In this document: piece after piece, positions 17,438-26,160 of the stretch
Position numbering within the stretch: the first letter of the stretch is position 1
Layout: every line of letters begins with the position of its first letter
Origin: Streptomyces spectabilis
Lineage (GTDB): Bacteria > Actinomycetota > Actinomycetes > Streptomycetales > Streptomycetaceae
Direction of reading: 5' to 3'
NCBI RefSeq assembly: GCF_008704795.1
Contig: NZ_CP023690.1
Span: 7,202,501-7,266,500 of the forward strand
DNA length: 64,000 nt
Position numbers and translations under genes: made by a program
Notes under the pieces: generated by a model
Databases searched by the model: none
Told to the model about the DNA's origin: nothing
What the model saw: only the letters and a program-made list of their open reading frames with translations

Positions 17438-18511
17438 ATGCCGCCCAAGAAGAAGCGTCCCGCCCTCCACGCCGCGACCGTGCTCGCCCTGCTCGCGGGC
17501 AGTGCCTTCCTGACCGTCGAACTGCGCAAGGACGAACAGGACAAGGCGCCCGAGGTACAGGCCGTCACCGACAGCCCCGGCCGCCTCAGCAACGGCGCCT
17601 CGGCGCAGGGCGGCAAGCAGACCTGGGAGCGGCTGCGCAACCCCGACCGCTCCGTGCTGCGCACCGAGGGCGGCAAGGTGCTCGCCACCTTCACCGACGG
17701 GGCCCGCGCCGCCACCCTCACCGGGCCGAGCCGCACCTTCACCGAGCCCGCCAACACCAAGTCCCGGGTCGTCACCGAGGACTGGGTGCGGCTGATGCCG
17801 GAGGTCTGGCGCAAGGGCGCGGAGAAGGAGAAGTGGTTCAAGGACTGGTACAAGCAGTTCGCGGGCAGCGAGGAGGACGACATCTTCGCCATGGCCTTCC
17901 AGTACGTCGAGGGCGCGCCCGTCAAGAAGGACGACGAGGGCATCGCCTACCGCGGAGACGCCAACTTCGGGCCGCTCAACCCCAACGGCAGCGCGGGCAA
18001 CGACCTGCGCGAGGAGCAGTCCGACTTCTACGACTACCTCGGCATCCCGTACACCTTCCGCGACGGCACCACCATCCAGCCCGAGGCCAAGCGGGCCCGC
18101 GCCATGGACTGCTCCGGCTTCATCCGCACCGTCTTCGGCTACCGCGCGCGCTACCCCCTGATGTCCTCCGACACCGCCGGTGACGGCCTGCCCCGCACGG
18201 CCAACGGCATGGCCCGCGGCAAGGCCGGCACGGAGGTCATCAAGCTGAAGGGCGTCGGCGCGGCCGACCGCCCCAAGACCATCGACGTCATCCAGCCCGG
18301 CGACCTGGTCTTCTTCAAGCTCGACGCCCGTACGAAGCAGCGGCTCGACCACGTCGGGATCTTCCTCGGCCACGACGCGGACGGCCACAAGATCTTCATC
18401 TCCAGCCGGGAAGAGGTCAACGGCCCGACGATCGGCGACAAGGGCGGGACGTCGCGGCTCGACGGCAACGGGTACTACGCCTCCACCCTCCGCAGCGCGA
18501 AGCGCCTGTAG
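17438..18511 (+). CDS. NlpC/P60-family hydrolase in the PGA locus
   Basis: 357 aa, exported or anchored by an N-terminal membrane segment (residues 10-26). The C-terminal half is an NlpC/P60 cysteine peptidase: MDCSGFIRTVFG with nucleophile Cys225, and LDHVGIFLG with His305. About 200 residues between the membrane segment and the peptidase are of unknown type. The gene is 26 bp after pgsC in the same operon. Members of this fold cleave gamma-D-glutamyl bonds in peptidoglycan, so it could release or trim the gamma-linked polymer or open the wall for it. The substrate is inferred. Confidence 0.85.
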   Translation: MPPKKKRPALHAATVLALLAGSAFLTVELRKDEQDKAPEVQAVTDSPGRLSNGASAQGGKQTWERLRNPDRSVLRTEGGKVLATFTDGARAATLTGPSRTFTEPANTKSRVVTEDWVRLMPEVWRKGAEKEKWFKDWYKQFAGSEEDDIFAMAFQYVEGAPVKKDDEGIAYRGDANFGPLNPNGSAGNDLREEQSDFYDYLGIPYTFRDGTTIQPEAKRARAMDCSGFIRTVFGYRARYPLMSSDTAGDGLPRTANGMARGKAGTEVIKLKGVGAADRPKTIDVIQPGDLVFFKLDARTKQRLDHVGIFLGHDADGHKIFISSREEVNGPTIGDKGGTSRLDGNGYYASTLRSAKRL

Positions 18512-18527
18512 CGGCGGCGCTGGAGCG

Positions 18528-18560
18528 GCGGGGCCGGGGTGGGGGCCACCCCGGCCCCGC
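18528..18560 (+). terminator. Terminator after the PGA locus
   Basis: A 13-bp perfect stem (GGGGCCGGGGTGG / CCACCCCGGCCCC), extended by two more pairs, with a 3-base loop, 16 bases after the NlpC/P60 stop. Confidence 0.75.
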
Positions 18561-18660
18561 GAGGCCTGGCCCCGGCGCGGGGCGCTACCGCGCAGTGCGC
18601 GCCCCCGCCGCTACCGCGGCGGTCCTCTCCCACCCGCCCGCCCTGCGGCCCCGGCCTTGC
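18561..18660. repeat. 100-bp tandem intergenic repeat, unit 1
   Basis: First of two head-to-tail copies with an exact 100-bp period. The conserved core CCGCTACCGCGGCGG is at 18608-18622, followed by a CCCACCCGCCC block. Together with 18512-18875 this is a gene-free stretch of about 360 bp. Confidence 0.8.
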
Positions 18661-18760
18661 CGGGCTTGGCCCCGACGCGGAGCGCTGCGGGCGGGTGGGT
18701 GGTGCCACCGCTACCGCGGCGGCTCTTTCCCACCCGCCCACCCGTGCGGCCCCGGTGGGG
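18661..18760. repeat. 100-bp tandem intergenic repeat, unit 2
   Basis: Second copy, core at 18708-18722. It also carries the left arm GGGTGGGTGG, which pairs with CCCACCCGCCCACCC to make a long GC hairpin. The rest of the gap up to 18875 shows no reading frame I can support. Confidence 0.8.
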
Positions 18761-18875
18761 GCGGGTGGGTGGGACTGCGCCGGACGCGCGCAGCGCGGGG
18801 CTGTTCGCCGGGGCTGTCGGCAGGGGGACGCCCCGCGGCGCGGCACGTGCCGCTCGGCCGTGGGGCAGGGGCCGG

Positions 18876-19247
18876 TCAGGCCGGGCGTACCGTGCGGGGG
18901 CCCACGCAGGTGGCGCCGTGGGGGATGACCCGGGCGCGCAGGGCCCGGTCCGCGGTGACGACGACACAGGGGCCCGCCGCCCCGGCGACCAGTTCCACGA
19001 TGTGGTCGTCCCCGCTGCCGGGCGCGGACTCGACCCGCACCCCGGGCACGGAGGAGACCCCCCGGGCCTGCCCCTCCACCACGAGCACCACGTCGAGAGG
19101 CCCGGGCACCCCGTCCACACCGCCCTCGGCATACGGAACGAGCCGGTCCCGCAACCGCTCGGCCGCCCCCTTCCGGTCCCGCCACCACCCGTCCGGCACG
19201 GACCCGACCACGTTCGCGGCATCGACCACCAGGGTCACTCTCTCCAT
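18876..19247 (-). CDS. NYN-domain protein (PIN-like putative RNase)
   Basis: Short cytoplasmic protein (123 aa) with the pattern of NYN/PIN-like nucleases. VVDAANVVGS at the N-terminus carries the first acidic residue, VVLVVEGQA the second, and VVVTADRALRARV near the C-terminus the third acidic position. WWRDRKGAAERL is typical of actinobacterial YacP-like members. A role in RNA cleavage is inferred from the fold. It stands alone, divergent from the next gene. Confidence 0.75.
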   Translation of the reverse strand: MERVTLVVDAANVVGSVPDGWWRDRKGAAERLRDRLVPYAEGGVDGVPGPLDVVLVVEGQARGVSSVPGVRVESAPGSGDDHIVELVAGAAGPCVVVTADRALRARVIPHGATCVGPRTVRPA

Positions 19248-19337
19248 GCGGAAAGGGTCGCACGCCCGGGTGCGGCCCCTGGGCCCCCGCCCATTAGAGT
19301 GGGTTTCACCGCACCCGCCCCTCGCCCCGGAAGCCGC

Positions 19338-20405
19338 ATGCCCCCAGCCCCCGCCCCCACCTCATCGGCCGTGAACGGCGACTGGCTCACACGCGGACGC
19401 GACGGCCGGCTCTGCGTGTACGCCTTCGGCCCGGACGGCACCGCCGTCGAGTGCCGCACCGAGCGCACCCCGGGCGGCGCCTGGACCGCCCCGCGCGTCG
19501 TCGGCGGCGACCAGCGCGTGCACCCGGTGCTCGCCGTCTCCCAGGGCGCCGACGCCTACGCCCACCTGGTCGCCTGGCGCCCCACCGTCCCGGGCGAGTC
19601 GGGCCTGGTCCACTCCACGCACTTCCAGCCGCACCTCGCCGCCCTGGACTGGAACCCGCTGGGCCACCCGAACAAGAAGGGCGACCGCACCGGCACCCCC
19701 GCCGTCACCGTCGACGCCGAGGGCCGCGCCCATGTGTTCGTACCCAACAGGGGCGGCGGAGTGAGCATGCGCGGGCAGAAGCAGGCGGGCGGCTGGGGGC
19801 CCTGGCGCGACCTCAAGGGCCAGGACGTCCGGGGCGAACTCGCCGTGGTGACCGCCGAGTCGGGCCGCGTCGTGGCGTACGCGAGCACGCCGGACACGAT
19901 CCTGCGCTGGCGCCAGAGCGGCCCGGGCAAGGTCCCCGTCATGGACGAGCCGCTCGAAGTCCGCGCCCGCCCCGGCACCTTGCGGGCGCTCGCCACCTCC
20001 GCCGAGCACACCACCCTCTTCTTCACGGACGAGGAGGGCGACGTGTGCGCCTGGCGCGGGGACGAGGAGCCCGCGCGGCTGCTGCGCGCCGCGGGCCCCG
20101 GGCCCGTCGCCGCCCTGCGCTGCGAACTCGACGGGTACGACTGCACGTTGCTGGCCCAGCGCGCGGACAGCGGCCGCGTCGCTTTCGCCGCGTACCCGAC
20201 CGAGCTGGAGTCGGCGGGCGCCTGGTGGACCGAGTCGGGCCCGGCCCTGCCGGTGGACGCGCGGCTCGCGCTCGGCGAGGACGCCGCGGGCCGCATCGTC
20301 GCCGCCACCTTCGTCCCGGGCACCGACGACCTGCGCCTGACCTACCGCAAGGACGAGCCGGGCCTCGCCCTGAAGGCGTGGGAGCGGCCGCTGACCGGCC
20401 GCTGA
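19338..20405 (+). CDS. Beta-propeller-like protein of unknown function
   Basis: 355 aa, no clear signal peptide, mostly beta-type sequence. Short repeats in which Trp, Gly and aspartate recur (GDWLTRGRDGRLCVYAFG, GGWGPWRDLKGQD, ILRWRQSG) resemble tachylectin/PLL-type propellers that bind sugars. I cannot assign an enzymatic role. The ATG at 19338 is the only start giving a non-repetitive N-terminus. The gene converges on fadB across a bidirectional hairpin. Confidence 0.7.
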   Translation: MPPAPAPTSSAVNGDWLTRGRDGRLCVYAFGPDGTAVECRTERTPGGAWTAPRVVGGDQRVHPVLAVSQGADAYAHLVAWRPTVPGESGLVHSTHFQPHLAALDWNPLGHPNKKGDRTGTPAVTVDAEGRAHVFVPNRGGGVSMRGQKQAGGWGPWRDLKGQDVRGELAVVTAESGRVVAYASTPDTILRWRQSGPGKVPVMDEPLEVRARPGTLRALATSAEHTTLFFTDEEGDVCAWRGDEEPARLLRAAGPGPVAALRCELDGYDCTLLAQRADSGRVAFAAYPTELESAGAWWTESGPALPVDARLALGEDAAGRIVAATFVPGTDDLRLTYRKDEPGLALKAWERPLTGR

Positions 20406-20428
20406 CGGCCGCGCCCGCCCGCACACGC

Positions 20429-20468
20429 ACAGGGGCCCGGACCGCCGGTCGGCGGTCCGGGCCCCTGT
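20429..20468. terminator. Bidirectional terminator between convergent genes
   Basis: 18-bp perfect stem (20429-20446 with 20451-20468) and a GGTC loop, serving the propeller-like gene on the plus strand and fadB on the minus strand. Confidence 0.9.
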
Positions 20469-20480
20469 CAGGTCTCCGCG

Positions 20481-22613
20481 TCACGCGGGGACGCTGGCGA
20501 CTCCCTGCTCCAGGAACCGCTTGCCGTTCACGCGCTCGCTGACGCCCTCGCGGTCCAGGTACGGCGTGACGCCGCCCAGGTGGAAGGGCCAGCCCGCGCC
20601 GGTGATCAGGCACAGGTCGATGTCCTGCGCCTCGGCGACGACGCCCTCGTCCAGCATGAGGCCGATCTCCTGGGCGACCGCGTCCAGGACGCGGTCACGG
20701 ACCTGCTCCTCGGTGAGGACCTTCTCGCCCTGCTTCAGGAGCGCCGCGACCTCCGGGTCCAGCTCCGGCTTGCCGCTGTCGTAGACGTAGAAGCCGCGCT
20801 TGCCCGCCTCGACGACGGCCTTCAGGTTCGGCGAGACCGTGAAGCGGTCCGGGAAGGCGCGGTTCAGCGTCTCCGAGACGTGCAGGCCGATGGCCGGGCC
20901 GACCAGCTCCAGGAGCACCAGCGGGGACATCGGCAGGCCGAGCGGCTCGACCGCCTTCTCCGCGACCTCGACGGAGGTGCCCTCGTCGATGACGTTCTGG
21001 ATCTCGCCCATGAAGCGGGTGAGGATGCGGTTCACGACGAACGCCGGGGCGTCCTTCACCAGAACGGCGGTCTTCTTCAGCTTCTTGGCGACGCCGAAGG
21101 CCGTGGCGAGGGATGCGTCGTCGGTCTGCTCGCCGCGCACGATCTCCAGGAGCGGGAGGATCGCGACCGGGTTGAAGAAGTGGAAGCCGACGACCCGCTC
21201 GGGGTGCTTCAGCTTCGAGGCCATCTCCGACACCGAGAGGGACGAGGTGTTCGTCGCCAGGATCGCGTGCGCGGGGGCCACGGCCTCCACCTCCGCGAAC
21301 ACCTGCTGCTTGACGCCGATCTCCTCGAAGACGGCCTCGATGACGAAGTCGGCGTCCGCGAATCCCTCGGCCTTGTCCAGGACGCCGGTCACCAGGGCCT
21401 TGAGGCGGTTGGCCTTGTCCTGGTTGATCCGGCCCTTGCCGAGGAGCTTGTCGATCTCGGCGTGGACGTAGCCGACGCCCTTGTCGACGCGCTCCTGGTC
21501 GATGTCGGTCAGGACGACCGGCACCTCCAGGCGGCGCAGGAAGAGCAGGGCGAGCTGCGAGGCCATCAGACCGGCGCCGACCACGCCGACCTTGGTGACC
21601 GGCCGGGCCAGGCTCTTGTCCGGCGCGCCCGCGGGGCGCTTGCCGCGCTTCTGCACCAGGTTGAACGCGTAGATGCCGGAGCGCAGTTCGCCGCCCATGA
21701 TGAGGTCGGCGAGCGCCGTGTCCTCGGCGTCGAAGCCCTTCGCCGCGTCGCCGTCCTTCGCGGCGGCGATGATGTCCAGGGCGCGGTAGGCGGCCGGGGC
21801 CGCGCCGTGCACCTTGGAGTCGGCGATGGCGCGGCCGCGGGCGACCGCCGCGTCCCAGGCCTCGCCGCGGTCGACGTCGGCGCGGGCCACCTCGACGTCG
21901 CCCTTGAGGACGGAGGCCGTCCACAGCAGCGACTGCTCCAGGAAGTCGGCGCCCTCGAACAGCGCGTCGGCGATGCCGAGCTCGAAGACCTGCTTGCCCT
22001 TGAGCTGCCGGTTCTGGTTCAGCGAGTTCTCGATGATGACCGAAACCGCGCGGTCGGCGCCGATCAGGTTCGGAAGCAGCGTGCAGCCGCCCCAGCCCGG
22101 CACCAGGCCGAGGAAGACCTCGGGCAGCGAGAAGGCGGGCAGCGCCTTCGACACCGTGCGGTAGGTGCAGTGCAGCCCGACCTCGACGCCACCGCCCATG
22201 GCGGCGCCGTTGTAGTACGCGAACGTCGGTACGGCGAGCGCGGACAGGCGCTTGAAGACGTCGTGGCCGCCCTTGCCGATGGCCAGCGCGTCCTCGTGCC
22301 GCTTCAGCAGCTCGACGCCCTTGAGGTCGGCGCCGACGGCGAAGATGAACGGCTTGCCCGTGACGCCGGCGCCGACGATCGTGCCCTCGGCCGCCTCCTG
22401 CTCGACCTGGTCGATCGCGGCGTTCAGGTGCGCGAGCGACTGCGGGCCGAAGGTGGTCGGCTTGGTGTGGTCGAAGCCGTTGTCGAGCGTGATCAGGGCG
22501 AAGCGCCCGGCACCGAACGGCAGGTCGAGGTGGCGTACGTGCGCCTGCGTGACGACCTCGTCCGGGAACAGCTCGGCGGCGCCCTTCAGGAGCTCAGCGG
22601 TGGTGGTGCTCAC
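20481..22613 (-). CDS. fadB: Fatty-acid oxidation multifunctional protein (enoyl-CoA hydratase / 3-hydroxyacyl-CoA dehydrogenase)
   Basis: 710 aa. The N-terminal crotonase-like domain (about 1-300) has an oxyanion-type segment (NGAAMGGGVEVGLHCTYR). A Rossmann 3-hydroxyacyl-CoA dehydrogenase domain (VGVVGAGLMASQLALLF, near residue 340) and a C-terminal HAD domain (FHFFNPVAILPLLEIV) follow. Together they hydrate and oxidise acyl-CoA intermediates of beta-oxidation. GTG 22613 overlaps the stop of the upstream thiolase gene (GTGA), so the two subunits are translationally coupled as in other fadBA operons. Confidence 0.93.
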   Translation of the reverse strand: MSTTTAELLKGAAELFPDEVVTQAHVRHLDLPFGAGRFALITLDNGFDHTKPTTFGPQSLAHLNAAIDQVEQEAAEGTIVGAGVTGKPFIFAVGADLKGVELLKRHEDALAIGKGGHDVFKRLSALAVPTFAYYNGAAMGGGVEVGLHCTYRTVSKALPAFSLPEVFLGLVPGWGGCTLLPNLIGADRAVSVIIENSLNQNRQLKGKQVFELGIADALFEGADFLEQSLLWTASVLKGDVEVARADVDRGEAWDAAVARGRAIADSKVHGAAPAAYRALDIIAAAKDGDAAKGFDAEDTALADLIMGGELRSGIYAFNLVQKRGKRPAGAPDKSLARPVTKVGVVGAGLMASQLALLFLRRLEVPVVLTDIDQERVDKGVGYVHAEIDKLLGKGRINQDKANRLKALVTGVLDKAEGFADADFVIEAVFEEIGVKQQVFAEVEAVAPAHAILATNTSSLSVSEMASKLKHPERVVGFHFFNPVAILPLLEIVRGEQTDDASLATAFGVAKKLKKTAVLVKDAPAFVVNRILTRFMGEIQNVIDEGTSVEVAEKAVEPLGLPMSPLVLLELVGPAIGLHVSETLNRAFPDRFTVSPNLKAVVEAGKRGFYVYDSGKPELDPEVAALLKQGEKVLTEEQVRDRVLDAVAQEIGLMLDEGVVAEAQDIDLCLITGAGWPFHLGGVTPYLDREGVSERVNGKRFLEQGVASVPA

Positions 22614-23836
22614 TTGTCGCCTCCGGCGTCCTTGTGGTGCGGGTTCTCCCAGATGACCGTCGCGCCCATGCCGAAGCCGACGCACATGGTGGTGAGGCCG
22701 TAGCGGACCTCCGGCTGCTCCTCGAACTGCCGGGCCAGCTGCGTCATCAGACGGACGCCGGAGGAGGCGAGCGGGTGGCCGAAGGCGATGGCGCCGCCGT
22801 ACTGGTTGACGCGCGCGTCGTCGTCGGCGATGCCGTAGTGCTCAAGGAAGGCGAGCACCTGGACCGCGAAGGCCTCGTTGATCTCGAACAGGCCGATGTC
22901 GCCGATGCCGAGCCCGGCCTTGGCGAGGGCCTTCTCCGTGGCCGGAATCGGGCCGTAGCCCATGACCTCGGGCTCCACGCCGGCGAACGCGTACGACACG
23001 AGCCGCATCTTGACCGGCAGGCCGTTCTCGCGGGCGAAATCCTCGGAGGCGATGATCGAGGCGGTGGCGCCGTCGTTGAGACCGGCGGCGTTGCCCGCGG
23101 TGACGCGGCCGTGCGTACGGAACGGCGTCTTCAGGCCCGCGAGGTTCTCCAGGGTGGTGCCCGGACGCATCGGCTCGTCCTGGGTGGCCAGGCCCCAACC
23201 GGTCTCGCCCACCTCGGAGTTGGTGTTCCGGATGGAGATCGGCACCAGGTCCTGCTGGATCTTGCCGTTGGCGTACGCCTTGGCGGCCTTCTCCTGCGAG
23301 CGCACGGCGTATTCGTCGGCGCGCAGCTTGGTGATGGAGGGGTAGCGGTCGTGCAGGTTCTCGGCGGTCATGCCCATGAACAGGGCGGACTCGTCGACCA
23401 GCTTCTCGCTCACGAACCGCGGGTTCGGGTCGACGCCCTCGCCCATCGGGTGGCGGCCCATGTGCTCCACGCCACCGGCGATCACGGCGTCGTACGCGCC
23501 GAAGGCGATCGACCCGGCGGTCGCCGTCACGGCGGTGAGCGCGCCCGCGCACATCCGGTCGATGGAGTAGCCCGGCACGGACTGCGGAAGGCCCGCGAGG
23601 ATCCCGGCCGTGCGGCCGAGGGTGAGTCCCTGGTCACCGATCTGCGTGGTGGCGGCGACGGCGACCTCGTCGATCTTGGCGGGGTCCAGGCCCGGGTTGC
23701 GGCGCAGCAGCTCCCGGATGGACTTCACGATCAGGTCGTCGGCGCGGGTCTCGTGGTAGATGCCCTTCGGGCCCGCCTTGCCGAACGGGGTGCGGACGCC
23801 GTCGACGAAGACGACGTCCCTGACGGTACGAGGCAC
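22610..23836 (-). CDS. fadA: Acetyl-CoA acyltransferase (thiolase)
   Basis: 408 aa thiolase catalysing the thiolytic last step of beta-oxidation. The nucleophilic Cys96 lies in DRMCAGALTAV. The catalytic His is in GGAIAFGHPLASSG and the second Cys in TMCVGFGMGA near the C-terminus. The GTG start has GGAGGAG 7 bases upstream. It is the first gene of the fadA-fadB operon, preceded by a palindrome that may be its operator. Confidence 0.93.
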   Translation of the reverse strand: MPRTVRDVVFVDGVRTPFGKAGPKGIYHETRADDLIVKSIRELLRRNPGLDPAKIDEVAVAATTQIGDQGLTLGRTAGILAGLPQSVPGYSIDRMCAGALTAVTATAGSIAFGAYDAVIAGGVEHMGRHPMGEGVDPNPRFVSEKLVDESALFMGMTAENLHDRYPSITKLRADEYAVRSQEKAAKAYANGKIQQDLVPISIRNTNSEVGETGWGLATQDEPMRPGTTLENLAGLKTPFRTHGRVTAGNAAGLNDGATASIIASEDFARENGLPVKMRLVSYAFAGVEPEVMGYGPIPATEKALAKAGLGIGDIGLFEINEAFAVQVLAFLEHYGIADDDARVNQYGGAIAFGHPLASSGVRLMTQLARQFEEQPEVRYGLTTMCVGFGMGATVIWENPHHKDAGGDK

Positions 23837-23893
23837 GATGGCTCTCCTCCAGGGTGCGGTGCGCCTGCGGCGCGCTTCCTGGGGTCATGCTAC

Positions 23894-23903
23894 TTACCGG
23901 TAA
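23894..23903. promoter_or_regulatory. Palindromic candidate operator upstream of fadAB
   Basis: TTACCGGTAA is a perfect 10-bp palindrome 58 bp before the fadA start. It is flanked by CTAC and CTAGTAG, and is AT-rich for this genome. Position and symmetry suit a TetR/FadR-type acyl-CoA-responsive repressor; the regulator is not in this window. Confidence 0.5.
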
Positions 23904-23972
23904 CTAGTAGGCCAAGGGTGGCCCCGGGGAGGTCCATGTCACATGTGGGCCGCCGACGGGTGGACGGCAGAA

Positions 23973-23996
23973 GGCCCGCCGCGGTCGCGGCGGGCC
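23973..23996 (-). terminator. Terminator downstream of the RNase D gene
   Basis: 10-bp perfect stem GGCCCGCCGC / GCGGCGGGCC with a GGTC loop, 30 bp beyond the minus-strand stop. Confidence 0.7.
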
Positions 23997-24026
23997 AGGG
24001 GGCGGAAGGGGTCGGGCGAGGGCAGG

Positions 24027-25310
24027 TCAGGCGAGGGCCGCTGCCAGGGCCGGGGCGACCTGTTCGATCTGCCAGGCGCGGGCGCCGTGGGCGGCGAGGG
24101 CCGCGGAGACGGTCTCCACCGAGACCGGCGCGGGCGGCTCCCAGCACACGCGCCGCACCGTGTCCGGAGTGATCAGGTTCTCCTGCGGCATGTTCAGCCG
24201 CTCCGCGAGCTCCGAGACGGCGGCCCGTGCCGCGGAGAGCCGCGCCGCGGCCGCGGGGTCCCGGTCCGCCCAGGAGCGGGGCGGCGGCGGTCCGGTCACG
24301 GCCTGACCGGGCTGCGGCAGCTCCGCCTCGGGCAGTGCCTTGGCCCGCTCCACCGCGGCCTGCCACTGGTCGAGCTGGCGGCGCCCCATGCGGTGCCCGA
24401 AGCCGGGCAGCGCGGTCAGGGCGTGCACGGTCGACGGCAGGGAGAGGGCGGCCTCGACGATCGCGCCGTCGCTGAGCACCTTGCCGGGCGAGACGTCACG
24501 GCGCTGCGCGATCCGGTCGCGGGCCGTCCACAGCTCCCGTACGACGGCCATCTGACGGCGGCGCCGCACCTTGTGCATGCCGGAGGTGCGCCGCCACGGA
24601 TCCTTGCGGGGCGGCGCGGGCGGGGCACTGGCGATGGCGTCGAACTCCTGGCGGGCCCAGTCGAGCTTGCCCTGCCGGTCGAGCTCCTTCTCCAGGGCGT
24701 CGCGCAGGTCGACGAGGAGCTCCACGTCGAGGGCGGCGTACCGCAGCCAGGGCTCGGGCAGCGGACGGGTCGACCAGTCCACGGCGGAGTGGCCCTTCTC
24801 CAGGACGTAGCCGAGGACGCCCTCCACCATCGCGCCGAGTCCGACGCGCGGGAATCCGGCGAGGCGCCCCGCCAGCTCGGTGTCGAAGATGAGCGACGGA
24901 ATCATGCCTATTTCCCGCAGGCACGGGAGGTCCTGGGTGGCTGCGTGCAGCACCCATTCGGTGTCGGCGAGGGCGTCGCCGAGGCCGGACAGATCGGGGC
25001 AGGCGACGGGGTCGATCAGCGCCGTCCCGGCGCCTTCGCGGCGCATCTGGACGAGATAGGCGCGCTGGCCGTAGCGGTAGCCGGAGGCGCGCTCGGCGTC
25101 CACGGCCACCGGTCCCGTACCGGCGGCAAATGCCGCGATGACCTGCGCGAGCGCGTCCTGGTCGGCCACGACGGGCGGGATGCCGTCGCGCGGTTCGAGC
25201 AGGGGGGTGGGTGTCCCGTCGACGGAGACGCCTTTGACGCCTTCGTCCGGAGGAGCGCCTCCGGTGGTTCGCAGTGAGCTGTCTGCTGCGGTCTCTTGGG
25301 CGTCGGTCAC
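24027..25310 (-). CDS. rnd: Ribonuclease D (DEDD exonuclease with HRDC domain)
   Basis: 427 aa 3'-5' exoribonuclease involved in structured RNA maturation. DEDD motifs: VAVDAERA (Exo I, Asp and Glu), HAATQDLPCL (Exo II Asp) and YAALDVELL (Exo III Tyr and Asp). An HRDC domain follows (about 260-350, VRELWTARDRIAQRRDVSPGK). An acidic N-terminal leader of about 45 residues precedes the catalytic domain. The GTG start has only a weak ribosome site, so a start slightly downstream is possible. Single gene between fadAB and whiI. Confidence 0.9.
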   Translation of the reverse strand: MTDAQETAADSSLRTTGGAPPDEGVKGVSVDGTPTPLLEPRDGIPPVVADQDALAQVIAAFAAGTGPVAVDAERASGYRYGQRAYLVQMRREGAGTALIDPVACPDLSGLGDALADTEWVLHAATQDLPCLREIGMIPSLIFDTELAGRLAGFPRVGLGAMVEGVLGYVLEKGHSAVDWSTRPLPEPWLRYAALDVELLVDLRDALEKELDRQGKLDWARQEFDAIASAPPAPPRKDPWRRTSGMHKVRRRRQMAVVRELWTARDRIAQRRDVSPGKVLSDGAIVEAALSLPSTVHALTALPGFGHRMGRRQLDQWQAAVERAKALPEAELPQPGQAVTGPPPPRSWADRDPAAAARLSAARAAVSELAERLNMPQENLITPDTVRRVCWEPPAPVSVETVSAALAAHGARAWQIEQVAPALAAALA

Positions 25311-25388
25311 CTGTCAAGGGTATCTGTGAACGGACGGCGCCCGTCGACGGAACGTTACGTCGACGGGCGCGCAGGGGGTGTAAATCAG

Positions 25389-26051
25389 TCAGTGGATGAT
25401 TCCGGTGCGGAGGGCCACCGCTACCATTCCGGCTCGGTCTCCGGTGCCGAGCTTGCGGGCGATCCTGGCGAGGTGGCTCTTCACGGTCAGTGCGGACAGG
25501 CCCATCGAGACGCCGATCGCCTTGTTGGACTGGCCCTCGGCGACGAGCCGCAGGACCTCGACCTCACGGCCCGACAGCTCGCGGTAGCCACCGGGGTGGC
25601 TCGGGGCGCCCGGGGGGCGGCGGTGCATGCGGGCGGCGGCGGAGCCGATGGGGGCGGCACCGGGACGGGTGGGGAGCCCGACGTTGGTGCGGGTGCCGGT
25701 GACGACGTACCCCTTCACGCCGCCCGCGAGGGCGTTGCGTACGGCGCCGATGTCATCGGCGGCGGACAGGGCGAGGCCGTTGGGCCAGCCCGCGGCGCGG
25801 GTCTCGGACAGGAGGGTCAGGCCGGAGCCGTCGGGAAGGTGGACGTCCGCGACGCAGATGTCGCGGGGGTTGCCGATGCGGGGACGAGCCTCCGCGATGG
25901 ACGAGGCCTCGATGACGTCCCGTACTCCGAGGGCCCACAGATGGCGGGTCACGGTGGAGCGGACTCGGGGGTCGGCCACGACGACCATGGCGGTCGGCTT
26001 GTTCGGGCGGTAGGCGACCAGGCTTGCGGGCTGCTCGAGGAGAACGGACAC
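25389..26051 (-). CDS. whiI: Orphan response regulator WhiI (sporulation)
   Basis: 220 aa. An atypical receiver domain (about 20-120) is followed by a linker and a LuxR-type HTH (LSGREVEVLRLVAEGQSNKAIG, TVKSHLARIARKL). I recognise it as the counterpart of S. coelicolor WhiI, needed for sporulation septation and acting with BldM. The phosphoacceptor-position Asp69 (VADVHLPDG) and Lys113 remain. The usual acidic pair near residue 26 is reduced to one Asp (VAD27P), so conventional phosphorylation is doubtful. No sensor kinase is adjacent. GTG start with GGAGG upstream and a sigma-WhiG-type promoter in the leader. Confidence 0.9.
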   Translation of the reverse strand: MSVLLEQPASLVAYRPNKPTAMVVVADPRVRSTVTRHLWALGVRDVIEASSIAEARPRIGNPRDICVADVHLPDGSGLTLLSETRAAGWPNGLALSAADDIGAVRNALAGGVKGYVVTGTRTNVGLPTRPGAAPIGSAAARMHRRPPGAPSHPGGYRELSGREVEVLRLVAEGQSNKAIGVSMGLSALTVKSHLARIARKLGTGDRAGMVAVALRTGIIH

Positions 26052-26132
26052 CAGGCCTCCTGGGGATGGCGGCGGGACGGGGCGGCTCGGGGATGAAGCC
26101 GGGGCGAACCGTATGTTTCAAGGTCACAGACC

Positions 26133-26160
26133 TCTTCGGCACCTCCTGTCTCGGCCTTTA
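26133..26160 (-). promoter_or_regulatory. Sigma-WhiG-type promoter for whiI
   Basis: On the minus strand TAAA (26160-26157), 16 bases, then GCCGAAGA (26140-26133). This matches the motility/sporulation sigma consensus TAAA-N15/16-GCCGATAA at all but one position. It is 82 bp upstream of the whiI start, and whiI is an established WhiG target in S. coelicolor. Confidence 0.75.
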
